In this document: in pieces, positions 52,896 through 64,000 of the stretch
How positions within the stretch are numbered: position 1 is the stretch's first letter
Layout of the letters: each line of letters opens with the position of its first letter
Origin: Guillardia theta CCMP2712
Taxonomy: Eukaryota > Cryptophyceae > Pyrenomonadales > Geminigeraceae
Length of the DNA stretch: 64,000 nucleotides
Direction: 5' to 3'
Assembly (NCBI RefSeq): GCF_000315625.1
Contig: NW_005434658.1
Coordinates: 757,400 to 821,399, forward strand
The notes under the pieces: generated by a model
Database searches by the model: none
What the model was told of the DNA's origin: nothing
Seen by the model: only the letters and a program-made list of their open reading frames with translations
Position numbers and translations under genes: made by a program

Positions 52896-55800
52896 TCACA
52901 TCCCTTGTGCATACTCTGCACGGCAGGTCATGTAGAGAGGATAGCCTGCAGGCATCTCAGTGGTCAGGACGGAGCCTGGCAGGTCACACGAACCGAGAGG
53001 AGGAGGAGCAGCCTGGATCACCATGTTCCGCAGTAACCTTGTATTGGCCTGTAAGAGCGTCAGCCGGCAGCTTGACGCTACATCGCTCCCGGTGCCTGGA
53101 TCGAGTATCTCTCATCGTCGTCGTTGGCAAAGTAGAGCAGCTCCATGTTGAGAGCCGACCACAAGCCGCGGACGCTCTCCCCGTTGAGCCTGGCCACCTG
53201 CCGGCCCGTCATGCTGGGCTGGAGCTGGGGAGCACGCGGGCTAGTCACCTGCATCTCCGACTTCATCAGGGTGGCAACGCGAGCTCGGTAGGTCCCCTGG
53301 TCCTTGAAGACAGCCATGAGGTTCGGGGTCCTCTGCGAGCACGTGAGGAGGAAGAGGACTGGAGGCTTCTTCATCACCTTCTCCACGGCCTCTGCCCAGT
53401 CTGCGCTGGACTCAGAGCCCAGCTGCCACTCGTTGTCGTAGGAGTTGAACGCGTCTCGCAGCTCCTCGTGGCTCCTCTCAAGGCCGTAGACGCTGAAGAC
53501 CATTCAGCTGGACGCGTTGGGGAGAGGAGGGGGCAGGTAGGGGAGGAGAGGAGAGGGCAGGTAGGGGAGGAGAGGAGAGGGCAGGTAGGGGAGGAGAGGA
53601 TAGGGGAGGAGAGGAGAGGGCAGGTAGGGGAGGAGAGGAGAGGGCAGGTAGGGGAGGAGAGGAGAGGAAGGGCAGGGCGAGGGTAGCAACCTCATGTCGT
53701 ATACGAACTTGAACGCGTACTTGTAAGCCTGGAGGACGAGCTTCTTGAGGTCATGCCGCTCCTCGAGCCACCTCGCGTGCAGGGAGGACGGTAACTGCTC
53801 CTGGAAGAGGCTGACTACGTGGTCCGGCCCGCTCGAAGATGTCGTGTGCCCCCACTCCTCCACAACACCCCAGCAGGCAGCGTGCAGTCTGCGCAGGGAG
53901 AGCAAGAGCTTGCTGTTCTCTGTGTTGGTGTACTTGACAAGAGAGGTCGACCTCCCCTGTTCCTTCTCCTGCTCTGCGCTGCCGAATTTGACGCCCGAGC
54001 AACTTGTGCTTGTCTCCACCACCAGCTCCTCGCGATCCTTCACGTGCTGCTCTCCCTGCCCGAAATCCTTTGCAGACACCTGAGGAGGAGAAGGGTTGAG
54101 GAGGTAGACGAAAGGAGGGGAACGTACCGTGAGCTTGTCAATGAAGTCCTCGAGGTCCTCCTCCTCCTCCAGCTCCAGTACCGGAAGCGAAGCCTTGGTT
54201 TTGATGCTCCCTGGTACCAGTCAGCTGGAGGGACAGGCGAAGAGGGGAAGGGAGGAGAGGAGGAGAGGAGAAGAGGGGACCTGAATCCGCTATGAGTGTC
54301 GTTGGATGCGAAACTTCGAATTCGTTGAACGGCTGCGCGTTGCCCCCGTCTGTCTGCTGCTCTTGTAATGTAGATCTCTTCGCCGGCTCCTCCTTTCTCC
54401 CCACACCCCGCTCGCCTCCTCCTCCTCCCCCTCCTCCTCCTCCTCCCATCCCAACATACTTCGCCCACTCGTCGTCGAAACTATCAAACTCGCACTGGTC
54501 AAGAGGCATACCCAGCAGATCCTCCAGCTGGTGGAAGTCAAACCATGAGGATGGAAGGCCATGCGAGAGGCGGAGGTGAAGGAGCCAAGTGAGGGCAGAG
54601 GAGAATAGCTGGGCCAGAGCTGAGGAGTTCTCAGGTCGGTCGATGACACCAGTCAGCTGGATGTCGCCTATGGAGTAGAGCTCGACCGGCAGGATGCAGA
54701 CGGGGACTATGGCCGTCATGAGCCGTTTGCCGATGAGTTGTCGAAGAGAGGAGGAGGAGGAGGAGGAGGAGGAGGAGTCCTGCAAAGCCTCGTTCATCGC
54801 CTCCTCCACTGCGCCTGCCTCCACGTGATGGCAGCTTGTCTCTTGAAACTCGAGCCCCTTGAAGAGGAAGTGAACGTAGTCGCTCCCCTGCTCCAGCAGT
54901 TGCACGAACAGAAGCATCCCCTCCCTCCTCACCAGCAGCATTTCGTCTCCCGCCCACCCGAAGCCCAGCGAGCCCTGGCGCAGTGCTCGGAGCAGGGAGG
55001 ATGAGAGGGAAGGGACGAGCTGCTGGTAGTAGGCGGCATCGAAGGAGGAAGAGGAGAAGGAGGCTGTCTGCGGCCAGTGCCTGCGAGGGCGGGGAAAGCC
55101 GATGAGGAAGAGAGGCACTCCGAGCACAGGGAGGAGAGGGGCAGACAAGAAGGAGGAAACTAGCAGGATGGCGGCGGCGAAGGGAAGCCCGAGGACAAGG
55201 AGCTGGAGGATGCGACGAGCTTGTGCGGACCTTTGCTTGACGTCTGTCCAAGAGGTGACGGCGAGGACCAGGGCAAAGGAGGACTTGGAGAGACAGTCGG
55301 AGCAGCGGCTGAGGATCCAACCAGCACACAGCGAGATGACGGGGAGGGAGCACCAAGTGTCTGTGCTCCCCCCGCATCCTCGTGCTCGGATGTACCACAC
55401 GGCAACGACGAGCTCAAGCAGGGAGCTTGAGGGAGCCTGCCAGAGCTTGCGAAGGATCCTCGTCAGCGCCACCTGCTGGAAGAGGAGAGAGAAATTGAGG
55501 TAGGAGGAGGAGGAGGAGGAGGAGGAGGAGAAGGAGGAGGCCTCCGCGTGCAGAAGCACACAAGCGAACATGATCCTCTTGCTGCACCACATGGCTCCGC
55601 TGTGGACGGCGGGCAAGAAGCTTCCGCCCCAAGACTTCGTTCCCTCCTTTTGCACCCTGTGCCTCCTCCAGGGGTTGGAGAAGACGAGGAGGAGCAGGGG
55701 AGCTTGCAGCGAGGAGGAGATCCAGGAGAGGAGGAGGAGCAGCGAGAGGGCAAGGTCCAATAAAAGCAACACCTCTCTATGCTGCTGCAAGTAGGCCCCC

Positions 55801-57522
55801 ACGTCCTGTCAGCCTGTCAATTCCTCTCTTGCATCTCTACATGTCCGCCTACCTCCTTCCACCTCCACTCCAGAAGGAGAGGAGCCCCGACAAGCACGAC
55901 CGCTGTCACCAGTCTGACCAGAAGCCTCGCTAGGGCTCCTGTATGAGCTCCGAGAGGGGATGCACTTCTCTCCATCCGCTTCCCTCCAGAGCAGGAGGCC
56001 AGCAGGTCGGTCGGGAGGAGGAGGAGGTCATGGCTGAGCAGGAAGCCGATCCCTGCTGCTGCCGCCAAGGAGACGTTGAGACCTGACGAGAGGAGAAGGG
56101 CGACGCAGGCGCAGACGTTGCCGCATGCGAGGAGGAGACCCAGCCAGAGCCGCGCGGAGGAGGAGGAGGGAGAGGCACCGGCAAGATGTATCATCCCCTG
56201 CTCCGCTGCCCACTCGAGACCGACGCTCATGCCGGGCAGGGACCCGAAGGTCCAAAGGAGCGGGAGAAGGAGGAGGAGGATGCGAAGAGGGAGCACGTCG
56301 AGGGAGGAAGAGGAGAGAGCAGGTGCCCCCAGGCAAAAGATGTGGAAGGTGCGGGAGAGAGGACCGAGAAGCCCGTCCTCTGGATCGCTGGTGTACCTGT
56401 TGAGTTCAGGAGGAGCATACGCGTTCAGGGAGTAGAGCGCGAGGGAGATGCTGATCCAGGCAAAGAGGGAGTATACGGCTGTGCAGTGAGGAGAGAGGAG
56501 AAGTCAGAGAAGAGCAACAGATGAGGAGGAGGAAGACACGGTGAGGGGATAATGAGGGAAGAAGAATGGAGAGGAGAAAGTCAGAGGTCGTCAAGGGCTC
56601 GTGGAGACTCACCCAGACTCGCATCGCTGCTCGTGGCTAAGGCCAGTTTAACTCTTGTCGGCTGCATGTAGACGACCAGGAGGCCCAACGCGCAGGAGGA
56701 TGTGAGGACATAGAAGATGCTTCTTGCTCCTCGCGGGGGGAAGATGAAGAGAAAACCTCGAGAGGAGCACAATCCAAAGTCAACCTCATCCTCATCCGCC
56801 AGCATGTTGCCACGTGCGGGTGAGGAGGAAGCGACCCTGTTGGATCTCCTCTCCCTCGCTGCTGAGAGGAGCAGGCTGACCACCAACTGAACACCTCCTG
56901 CTATCAGACCCGCCACCCATGTCTGCATCTTCTCTGAGACAATCGACATGGCGATGCCGACGACTGCTGGGAGGAGCCACATGGCCGCCTGCCCTGCAGT
57001 GAGCGAGAGAGAGACGCAACCTTCGCTCCCCGTCAGCTTGGGGCCTCCTGCGATGGTCTGCAGCCATCGCCCGAGGAAGAAGCGAAACTTGGACTCGCTG
57101 AGAATGGGAGGAGCTGTCCCCTGTGCGTCGAACACATGGAGCTCCGGCACCTGCCCTCCCTTCGCCTCCTTGCTCCCTGTCGATCCTCCTCCTTCCTTGG
57201 CTCGCTGGTTGATCCGATTGAGGAGCTCCGAGGCCTTGTCGACCTCCTTCGGTCTGGAAGAGAAGGTTTGCACCGCCTCCTCCACAGGGCCAGCGCGGGG
57301 AGGCTCCTCGTCGGGGGTGAATGGACGGACTTCCTCCGCGTCCAGCACAAACTTCTCTACCTCAGCGTGCTTAACCTGCGGTTCTTGAGCAGTTGCCTCC
57401 TCCTTGCTGCTCCACTTAGAAACATCGATCGGACGCGGCTTGTGAGGAGCAACGGAGGCAGAGGATGGGCCGAGGTCGAAGTCATCGAGATCGTCCACCT
57501 CTTCCAAGTCCAAGATGTCCAT
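52896..57522 (-). CDS. Pecanex-family membrane protein
   Basis: Eight exons join in frame: 57522-56613, 56478-55853, 55805-54281, 54210-54128, 54079-53691, 53492-53082, 53037-52994 and 52945-52896, giving 1345 residues. The N-terminal third is acidic then hydrophobic with repeated Leu-rich membrane spans; the middle has the family block RPRRHWPQTASFSSSSFDAA, YYQQLVPSLSSSL, GDEMLLVRREGML and GLEFQETSCHHVEAG (all Pecanex-C hallmarks), and the end has YFANDDDERYSIQA and PPLGYPLYMT. Pecanex proteins are large ER or endomembrane proteins; in flies loss disturbs Notch signalling and ER structure. Their molecular activity is not settled. Poly-Ser and poly-Gly tracts from simple repeats interrupt the middle. 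The protein is shorter than animal members. Confidence 0.92.
53520..53670 (+). repeat. Tandem repeat of GGGCAGGTAGGGGAGGAGAG units
   Basis: About six units of 20-22 bp within the Pecanex intron 53493-53690. Confidence 0.9.
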
Positions 57523-57559
57523 CCTGGACCTCGGCTCACAGACTCACGAACTTGTCGAT

Positions 57560-58990
57560 CAGAGCATGGACGGGACGAGCTGCAGCCAGCATGGTCAGAA
57601 CAAAATTTGCGGCATGGGAGTCATCTGAGTGTCATGGCGACAAGTTCGCCGTGTTCCCCCGCCTTCATGAAATGGTCCTAACTCGAGAGATCCGACCATC
57701 ATCTCCCTCCATCTTCACCCGTGGACCCTCTTCCCTTCCTCTGTCTCTCCTCCTCTCTGTCCTCCCTCTCCTCCTTCCGTCGTTCCCGCCCGCCCTCCCT
57801 CACTCTCCCATGTCAGCTCACCATACAACCGACGGCCATAGTTTGTTGGTCTGATTTTCCTGTGAATTCAAAACTTCTTTAAAGACCGTTTCATCACCAC
57901 GGTCTTTGTAACGGCCGCAACGGTGGGACGAAAGGCCATGGTCAAACATGAAGAGCGAAAGACAAGGGCCAGGGAAGGGGGACTAGGAAGAGAAAGCTGA
58001 CCAATGCAGGAAGAAGGAGATGAATAGAGTAAATATGCATCCAACTCAAAGCCAACTTCGTTGCAATAGAGTTGTCGTTCATTGTTTCTGACTGCAAACT
58101 ATGAGAAAAAATTAGGAATCGGGCTGTGCTGGATATGTTTCTTAGCGGTTTGCAACCTGATTTATGCCATAGTCTAGTACAGCTCATTGTAGAGATGCTT
58201 TCTCTGGACTCAATCATGCACCCAACTGGATCCGTTTTGTCCATAAGTTGTTCTGTACTCCAATGATCCATGAGGCAGGCCTGCACAGCGGAAGGAATGA
58301 TTCTAAGATGGCGATATGGCCATTCGGATTGTAAGCCTGGAGCTATTGTCTACAACCAGCCAGATTTTGGCACTGCAGCAACGAGCGGGTTAGCAACTCA
58401 ATACATTACCTCCTTCGATATCTGACGAGACTGTTATCAGGCCATGGGTACAGCCTATCTGTGACCCCGGTCTCAGCATCTCACCTTGGGCGAGCTGGTG
58501 GGAACCTGTTGATGACCTCAACACTTTTGATTATCATCTCGAACCTCGACAAACTGTGGTTCCTCAAACCACTGGGTACACCTTTCAGAAACGTGTGCTG
58601 CCTTCAGTTTCGGAGTAGAGCTCAAAACTGTGGCATCTGGCCTCAGGTGCTATCACAAAGATGGCGTGGGAGCGATTAGGTGTAAGATATCAAAGTGAAT
58701 TGACGACTTGCTGTTCAAAACTCTTTCTTTGTTTATTAACAGCCGAATTATTTTGCTGTTTACCTCGAATGAATGAATCAACGCAAAATGAATGAATAAC
58801 TTCATTATGTGCAAGTTAACAAAAGCAGGGGATCCAACACAATCCATTTACAATCTTGCTCACAAATTTACACCTCGTCTCTTCCAACTTGACTCTGTCG
58901 ACTTTCTGTCATTCCAAGATGGATGTAGTGATTAAAACATCCATTGGAAAGTCGTTCTGTGGTGAACGTGCACCTGAATAGCCAGTACAG
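57560..58990. other. No gene confirmed
   Basis: Includes the Pecanex promoter side. A minus-strand frame at 57942-58286 and AT-rich DNA at 58690-58850 contain nothing I recognise. Confidence 0.4.
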
Positions 58991-58996
58991 CGAAAA

Positions 58997-59602
58997 CTAA
59001 ATCGCCAGATAGCATATGAATGTCATGACCATCAGCAAGAGACCTGAACCTCTCTGAGTGCTCGCGCCGTTCTTTCGCGAAAGAAGCCTCTTGTCCGGCC
59101 CTTGGCTCGTTCCGCCCTTAAGCTCCAATGTGTGCACCCCTTCTCCACCGTACGGCTCGCATCTGTCAAAATGTTCGCATGAAAACCTCACACTGTTCTG
59201 GGGACAGAACGGATATGACTTCTTGAAGACTGCGAAGGTGCCTTGTGGGCAATTTGGCTCGGTGACTTTCGGCGAACAGGGCGCAGAACATTCATCTCCG
59301 CTAGCAACTGAGTAGCACTGTGAAGAAGCGCAATATGTATTTGGACAATCTGAGCCTTCGCACTGACACCGATATTTTAACTCAAGGTCCTTGCAAGAAA
59401 AATTCCTCACTTCTTGGGTATTTATGGATACAGGAGGCTGTACCATACTTGAACACTGAAGATCGCACTCCAGCAGCCACTGTTCGCAACATTCTTTATC
59501 TAGTCCCGCACACGTTCCGAAGTCTGGCGAGTTTTCAGGAATACACTTCCAAGCAGCAGATAACTGTACAACCAACAAAAGGGCAGCGGCTCTTCTCATC
59601 AT
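58997..59602 (-). CDS. Secreted Cys-rich protein, probable GPI anchor
   Basis: Single exon of 201 residues from ATG 59602. A signal peptide (MMRRAAALLLVVQLSAAW) is followed by a domain of about 20 cysteines (EKECC-type pairs such as DKECCEQW, CDLQCSS, CQCEGSDCPNTYC, CSAPCSP) and a C-terminal hydrophobic tail (SGLLLMVMTFICYLAI) after a small-residue stretch, the layout of a GPI-anchored surface protein. The frame is open further upstream, but the ATG at 59602 gives a clean signal peptide. Family not recognised. Confidence 0.65.
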   Translation of the reverse strand: MMRRAAALLLVVQLSAAWKCIPENSPDFGTCAGLDKECCEQWLLECDLQCSSMVQPPVSINTQEVRNFSCKDLELKYRCQCEGSDCPNTYCASSQCYSVASGDECSAPCSPKVTEPNCPQGTFAVFKKSYPFCPQNSVRFSCEHFDRCEPYGGEGVHTLELKGGTSQGPDKRLLSRKNGASTQRGSGLLLMVMTFICYLAI

Positions 59603-59779
59603 GATGAGGCAGCTGCCGAGGGACGAACTCTGAAGTATATCTAGTAGATGAATACCTTGCGGCAATCAGCGATGAGTCTGGTTCACCTGCAACTTCTCCT
59701 ACACACCGTCACCACTTGCCCCTCACCAGCTTGTCGCTGAACATTCCCCTCGGTTTCGCAATCTTCCTGGGAACGATTC

Positions 59780-60240
59780 TTAACCCACCCCATTATATTA
59801 GAATATTGGTTGATAATTGAAGGGGTGATCTATGGTCAAAATTAAAAAGAAAGGAGCTCTTGATAGTATCGATGGTACGATTTGACACTACCCACCGGAA
59901 ATAGAGGGTCGCCGTTATTTCTCGTTGCTGTACCGTTACAAACGTATTGCTTCCGTTAATTCGTTCTTAACCTTTCTTTTTCCCGAATAACCCCTACCCC
60001 CTAGATTCGGTTTTCGCGTTATCATGACCCCTTATTTTTACTTTCTTGTTCAGGTTTGAGGGTGGTAGGGTTCATGCTGGAGGGTTCTTGTGATATCGAG
60101 GGGGGATAGTGATCTGCACAGGACTTTCCCTGGTGGGTAGTCACATGACATGGGGTAGGAACAATCGGATTGGGTCAGAGGTGGGTACTTGACTATTTCT
60201 GAGTGGGTAGGGGGTTAACAAATATGGTAACAGAGGTCGT
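59780..60240 (+). repeat. GGGGT-biased intergenic tract
   Basis: G-strand-biased DNA with GGGTAGGGG and GTGGGTA words and short AT-rich interruptions. No exon supported. Confidence 0.5.
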
Positions 60241-60658
60241 GGGCAGGGTAGGGGTGGTAATATAGTATTGTCGAGCGTTGGAGAAAATAATGGGCAGGTT
60301 TTCTTTGTGAGAACGAATGGATGTGGAACGAGGAGGAGAGGAGGAGGAGAGGAGGAGATTCGAGAAGATGGTACGAAGTCAAGTTGAGATGTATGACCGT
60401 TACACCACGTGCGGCAAGATATTGAATCAGGAGGAGGCCCACAAAGAATTTCCAACTTTCCTCTAGAGCTGGAGGAATGGAGGATGTGGTTTAGATGTAC
60501 TAGTTGACGATGGTTGTTGCAAAAACTGCGATGTGAGGGATGATAGCTGAAGTGTTCATCGAAGTCATTTGATGTTCTTCCTTGTCTTTCAGGATAGCTT
60601 CCATGGCATCCAGGGCTCGTTGAAAAACCGCTTCCATCATCGAAGGAGCTTGTAGTAG

Positions 60659-62433
60659 ATGATGGAAGACATCAGCAGGGAGAGCATGCAGCTGGAGAAG
60701 CTGAAGCTCCTCAAGCCTGTCAGGTGATGGATGAGTGAGCTGCTCCCCTCATCACCTGACGTCTGTCACAGCAATGAAGTCAGAGGTGATCAGCTCGGGT
60801 TCTACTCAAGGAGATCGAACGGCGAGCAAAGTGTTGACGCCAAGGCGCTGGCGAAGGAGGTTGAAGAGGAGATCAATGAAAGAGTCCGAAGTGGGGTGCA
60901 GGTAATGCATCCTTGCTCAGATGATTGCAAATATTGTGCTTTTTTTTGAGTGTCCTTTGACATACTGGACATCTTTGTTTCCTGTTTGTCCGACCTGTGA
61001 TTATTGTTGTCTCTGTTGGAAGACTTGCTTTCATGTCTGGTAGCCTCGTGATTGTTCAACAGGCGAATGGAAGCCATTGCGAACAACTTGTCGCCCATGC
61101 TGAGAGACTTTGTGATCTCAAGAAGAATCAGTCGAGCTTCAGTCCAACCGCCTCCACCACTCCTCTCCAAGTGTTTGTTACTATCCACCTCAAGGCGAAG
61201 AATGCAAAGCGCCTGTTGACCAAGGTGCGGCAGATGGGCAAACATGACCCATGTGCTGACCCTGGTTCGGTTCAGGTGGCGACGTTAGCAGACGTTTGCC
61301 ATCATCGAGGTATAGCGGTCTCCGACAACTTGGACGTCTACTTCGATGCCAAAGGCAATGCCAAAGGAGGTGAGTGACAAGGAGGGTCGGAAGGCTGCTG
61401 AAGCTGCTGCAGACTTTGAGGTCGTGTGCGCCCCGGAGATGATGGGGAATCCGCAAAGAGGGGTGCAGAAGGTGCGGGAGGAGAGGACAAGAGAGGAGAG
61501 GAGAGGGAAGGAGAGGAGAGGAGAGGAGAGGAGAGGAGAGGAGAAGAGCATTGAATTTGGTCTTGTGAATCAGATCAACAGTATACGGGGACAGATGAAA
61601 CGGGGAGATTCGGTGATCCGATCCTGCCCAATATCCGAACCTTTGGCTCATTTCTGTGCAGGTCAAGTCAACTGCGTTGAAGCTTCCCTCGCTGGGCCCT
61701 GTAGAGGTGAGAAATGAGTGGGAAGGTGCTGGGGGGTGAGGAGAGGCTGCAGTCCGTCACGGGCAAGCGCAAGGACGCAGCGCACATGAGCGAGAAAGTG
61801 CTGCAGGATGGCTCAAGGTATCGTGGCAACCTCAGAGGTTCGTGAAGCTCGCGTCATGGCGTCTCGTGTTTGTGACTAGATCTCTCCTCTTCTCTCCTCG
61901 TCTCTCTCCTACCTTCCTTCCCTTGCTTACAGGCGATAAGCCGCACGGATTCGGTTCGATTATGTATGCAGCCAACGATCAAAAGCAGCGCGTGAAGTTT
62001 GCAGGCAGGTCCTACCCTGCTGTCATGCTGGCGTAACTAAGTGAGCAGGCGAGTTCGAGGATGGGATCCGCAAGGGCAGCGGCTGCCTCGTCTGGCAGGA
62101 CGGAGCTCAGGTGGACGATAAACACAAGGGGCTGTGAGATGGCCACTGACGCTGTATCCTCCTCCTTCCTCCCCCTCCTTCCTCCCCCTCCCCCGCCTCC
62201 TCGCTCCTTCTTTCTTCTGCAGTATGCTGGCGACTGGTTCGGGGATAAGCCGGGAGGGTTTGGGATCGAGAAATATCCGGACGGTTCAACGTACGTCGGG
62301 CAGTACGAGAACGACATGCGGCATGGGTTCGGGACGTACGTGTTCCCATCGGGGGCCAAGTATGAGGTGAAGCCGAGGAGGGAGAGGGAGGGACGGAGAT
62401 GCAGAGGACAAGGAGAAGAGAAACAGTTGTGGT

Positions 62434-62483
<50 letters not shown>

Positions 62484-63006
62484 GATAGGAAGCTGAAGAG
62501 GAGCTGACAGAGGAGGATTCTGTAGAAGAGGAGGAAGAGAGCAGCAGGGCTAGGGAGGAAGGAGAGGAGAACGAGGGAGTGAGAGTGTGGCAGGGGTGCT
62601 GGTACCTTGGGAAGAGGCATGGAAAGGCGCTGGAGCAGTCGAAGAAAGGGATTTTCATCGTGGAGTTCGAGGGAAACAAGAGGATACGGCAGCAGCAGTA
62701 CGTGCAAGGTGGAGACGAGGACTTCGAGAGACTCATCGCTAAAGTTCGAGCAGCCGTTGAGCGAGGGAAGAGCTGCGGTATGCTCTATCCCCTGCCCCAT
62801 CCTCCCTCCTCTTGTCCTATTGCTGTGCCTCCTCCTCCTTCACTCGCACTAGTGGGCTTTATGTATCCTTTCTGCTGCACCCTCCTCCTCCTCCTCCTCC
62901 TCCTCTTTCCGCCTCTCCCACCTTCTCTGCTCTCGAGACTGAAGGGTATGCAGGCGAGGCTGCTGAACGTGCTTTCGAACGAGAGTTTCAGCTGGGGTCG
63001 AGGTGA
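60659..63006 (+). CDS. MORN-repeat protein
   Basis: Exons include 60659-60723 and 60772-60901 (well supported, giving an N-terminal charged helix such as DISRESMQLEKLKLLKPV and DAKALAKEVEEEINERV), a stretch from 61063 whose frame I could not settle, and a series from about 61760 on. MORN repeats are clear: DGSRYRGNLRGDKPHGFGS, GEFEDGIRKGSGCLVWQDG, YAGDWFGDKPGGFGIEKYPD, STYVGQYENDMRHGFGTYVF and GCWYLGKRHGKA. A Glu-rich insertion follows the fourth repeat. The last exon ends GYAGEAAERAFEREFQLGSR with TGA at 63004. MORN proteins bind membranes or cytoskeleton and are frequent in flagella (radial spokes) and at membrane contact sites. The product is thus probably a cytoskeletal or flagellar scaffold. 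Confidence 0.7.
61488..61548 (+). repeat. (GGAGA)n microsatellite
   Basis: Same GGAGA unit as in the dolichol kinase intron; likely intronic in the MORN gene. Confidence 0.85.
62435..62482 (+). repeat. (GGAGCA)n microsatellite
   Basis: Hexamer array in a MORN gene intron that ends at a GGGATAG acceptor. Confidence 0.85.
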
Positions 63007-63153
63007 AAGGAGGCTAATCCTCTGTATAATATTTGGTCTTGTAAATGCATAGGGGATGAAAGGAGCAGGAGCAGGAGCAGGAGAAAGGGGATTCTATTTC
63101 ATCCCAGAGTTAAATGAAGCTAGGACTCATCTGCTCTCCCCTCCTCTTCCTCC

Positions 63154-64000
63154 TCAGTTCTCTTTGCCTCCCCTGATCTCGTCGATCATCCTCCCGACCA
63201 CCTCCTGCCAGTTCTGCCGTCCAACAAGAAGTGAGGAGGGAGAGGAAGAAGGCGAGAGGATTCAGTCACCTGGTACTTTGCCTGCTCGTCGAGGATGGTA
63301 GACGAGCCGTCGCTGCCGGGGCTTCGAGAAGCTCGATATCTCTCCAGTCCGTTCCAGAAATCACTCGCACTGACCTGTTGAACCTGGTTACCACAGCCTC
63401 CTCCTCCCCCCGCCAAAAAAAACCGACCCCTTCCTCCTCCTCTTCCTCCTCCTCCTCCTCCCTCCCTCCCTCCCTCCCTCCCTCCCTCCCTCCCTCCCTC
63501 CCTCCCTCCCTCCCTCCCTCTCTCTCATCTCATCTCCTCCTCCTCCTCCTCGCTTCCACCCTTCTCCCTCCCTCATTTTTCTGCCTCTCTTGAGGTAGAG
63601 CCGCTCAGGTCCTCTAGCAGCTCTTCTCAACTGCTCACCTGCTCCCTCCCTTCCCTTGCTGCAGATATCGCTGCCTGTGAATCTCAGCGTCAGCCGAGAG
63701 GAGAGCAACAAGACAAGCACAAGGTCGACAAGGAGGAAGAGGGAGGAGGAAATCAGTACAAAGACGATGGGGGCAAAGATGGGGACAAGGACAAGGAGGA
63801 AGAGAAAGAGGACGAGGAGGGGAAGAAGGACGACGAAGGCGAGTAGGAGGACAAGGGCAAGTAGGAGGATAGACCTCATTGCAGATCGCTGCGATCTCAG
63901 CAGGAGACATCCTTTCCGTCGCCTCTGCCTGCATGAACAGGAGCAGGTCAGGAGGAGGGCAAAATGCGCGGCCTCCTCACCAGCTGCTGCAGGTTGACGT
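63154..64000 (-). CDS. Possible AAA+ ATPase, C-terminal part, extends beyond window
   Basis: Minus-strand exons near 63990 (DVNLQQL), 63930 (EATERMSPAEIAAICNE), 63390-63275 (SASDFWNGLERYRASRSPGS) and 63206-63154 (NWQEVVGRMIDEIRGGKEN, TGA at 63154) fit the lid and C-terminal helices of AFG2/CDC48- or FtsH-like AAA+ proteins: a DVNL-type start, a T/S-G/P-AEI-x2-ICNE helix, then a DFxxAxxR helix. The ATPase core would lie to the right of the window. The exon joins between 63900 and 63400 are not clear. Assignment is tentative. Confidence 0.4.
63430..63545 (+). repeat. (CCT)n and (CCCT)n tracts
   Basis: CTCCTC run passing into about 14 CCCT units; probably intronic in the minus-strand gene. Confidence 0.9.

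Noticed and set aside
53504-53700. Leu-Pro-Ser repeats continuing the Pecanex exon
   Set aside because: This is the 20-22-bp tandem array within an intron; the family alignment continues only after the CTTCAG acceptor at 53493.

Overview
The window is nuclear DNA of a eukaryote. Genes are split by GT-AG introns, many only 41-60 nt long and a few of about 90-240 nt; at least two introns appear to be GC-AG. Genes lie close together on both strands without operons. The encoded set (TYW1 with a fused flavodoxin domain, dolichol kinase, JMJD7, EMG1, Notchless, Pecanex, a PHT1-type phosphate transporter, a CTR-type copper transporter, MORN, LRR and ankyrin proteins) fits a free-living protist. Gene style, GC-rich coding, plant-like phosphate transporter and simple repeats suggest a cryptophyte alga such as Guillardia theta; this is inference, not proof. 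There are two 100-base assembly gaps (16665-16764 and 28901-29000).

Layout. 0.5-1.3 kb: a PAS/LOV-like protein without the photoactive cysteine. 1.6-4.9 kb (minus): TYW1 of wybutosine synthesis, 11 exons reconstructed. 5.7-8.8 kb: two unrecognised multi-exon genes, one a coiled coil. 9.2-10.5 kb: an LRR protein, 8 exons. 11.4-13.1 kb: gene-poor, C-strand-biased repeat DNA. 13.4-14.0 kb: a single-exon hypothetical. 14.3-17.6 kb (minus): dolichol kinase, 14 exons, with one assembly gap inside an intron. 19.5-20.6 kb: JMJD7, converging on an intronless PHT1 phosphate transporter (20.7-22.6 kb, minus). 22.8-24.7 kb: G-biased repeats, a GATAAG octamer cluster and a very GC-rich block. 25.1-25.9 kb: EMG1. 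26.2-29.3 kb (minus): a probable membrane protein and part of an ankyrin protein. 29.3-31.0 kb: gene-poor, with GC-rich elements. 31.0-32.5 kb: a secreted ankyrin-repeat protein. 33.2-35.0 kb (minus): an unrecognised multi-exon protein. 36.6-38.8 kb (minus): Notchless/NLE1, 13 exons. 39-43.2 kb: an AT-rich stretch, then an intronless 1020-aa right-handed beta-helix protein with twelve 46-47-residue repeats. 43.4-46.4 kb: GC-rich elements, a 68-bp direct duplication and several perfect inverted repeats around a small basic protein. 46.6-48.2 kb: a CTR copper transporter with a Cys-rich ectodomain. 48.9-50.3 kb (minus): a bHLH-PAS protein. 52.1-57.5 kb: a Cys-rich protein and Pecanex. 59.0-59.6 kb (minus): a probable GPI-anchored protein. 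60.7-63.0 kb: a MORN-repeat protein. 63.2-64.0 kb (minus): the C-terminal part of a possible AAA+ ATPase.

These are mostly unlinked housekeeping genes. TYW1, EMG1 and NLE1 all serve tRNA/rRNA modification or ribosome assembly, and dolichol kinase serves N-glycosylation, but there is no sign of co-regulation. The accessory interest is in the intergenic DNA (GC-rich palindromic elements, ACCCC/GGGGT-biased tracts, a dispersed 38-bp repeat) and in the beta-helix protein. Exon coordinates were derived by hand from splice consensus, frame and family alignment from memory.
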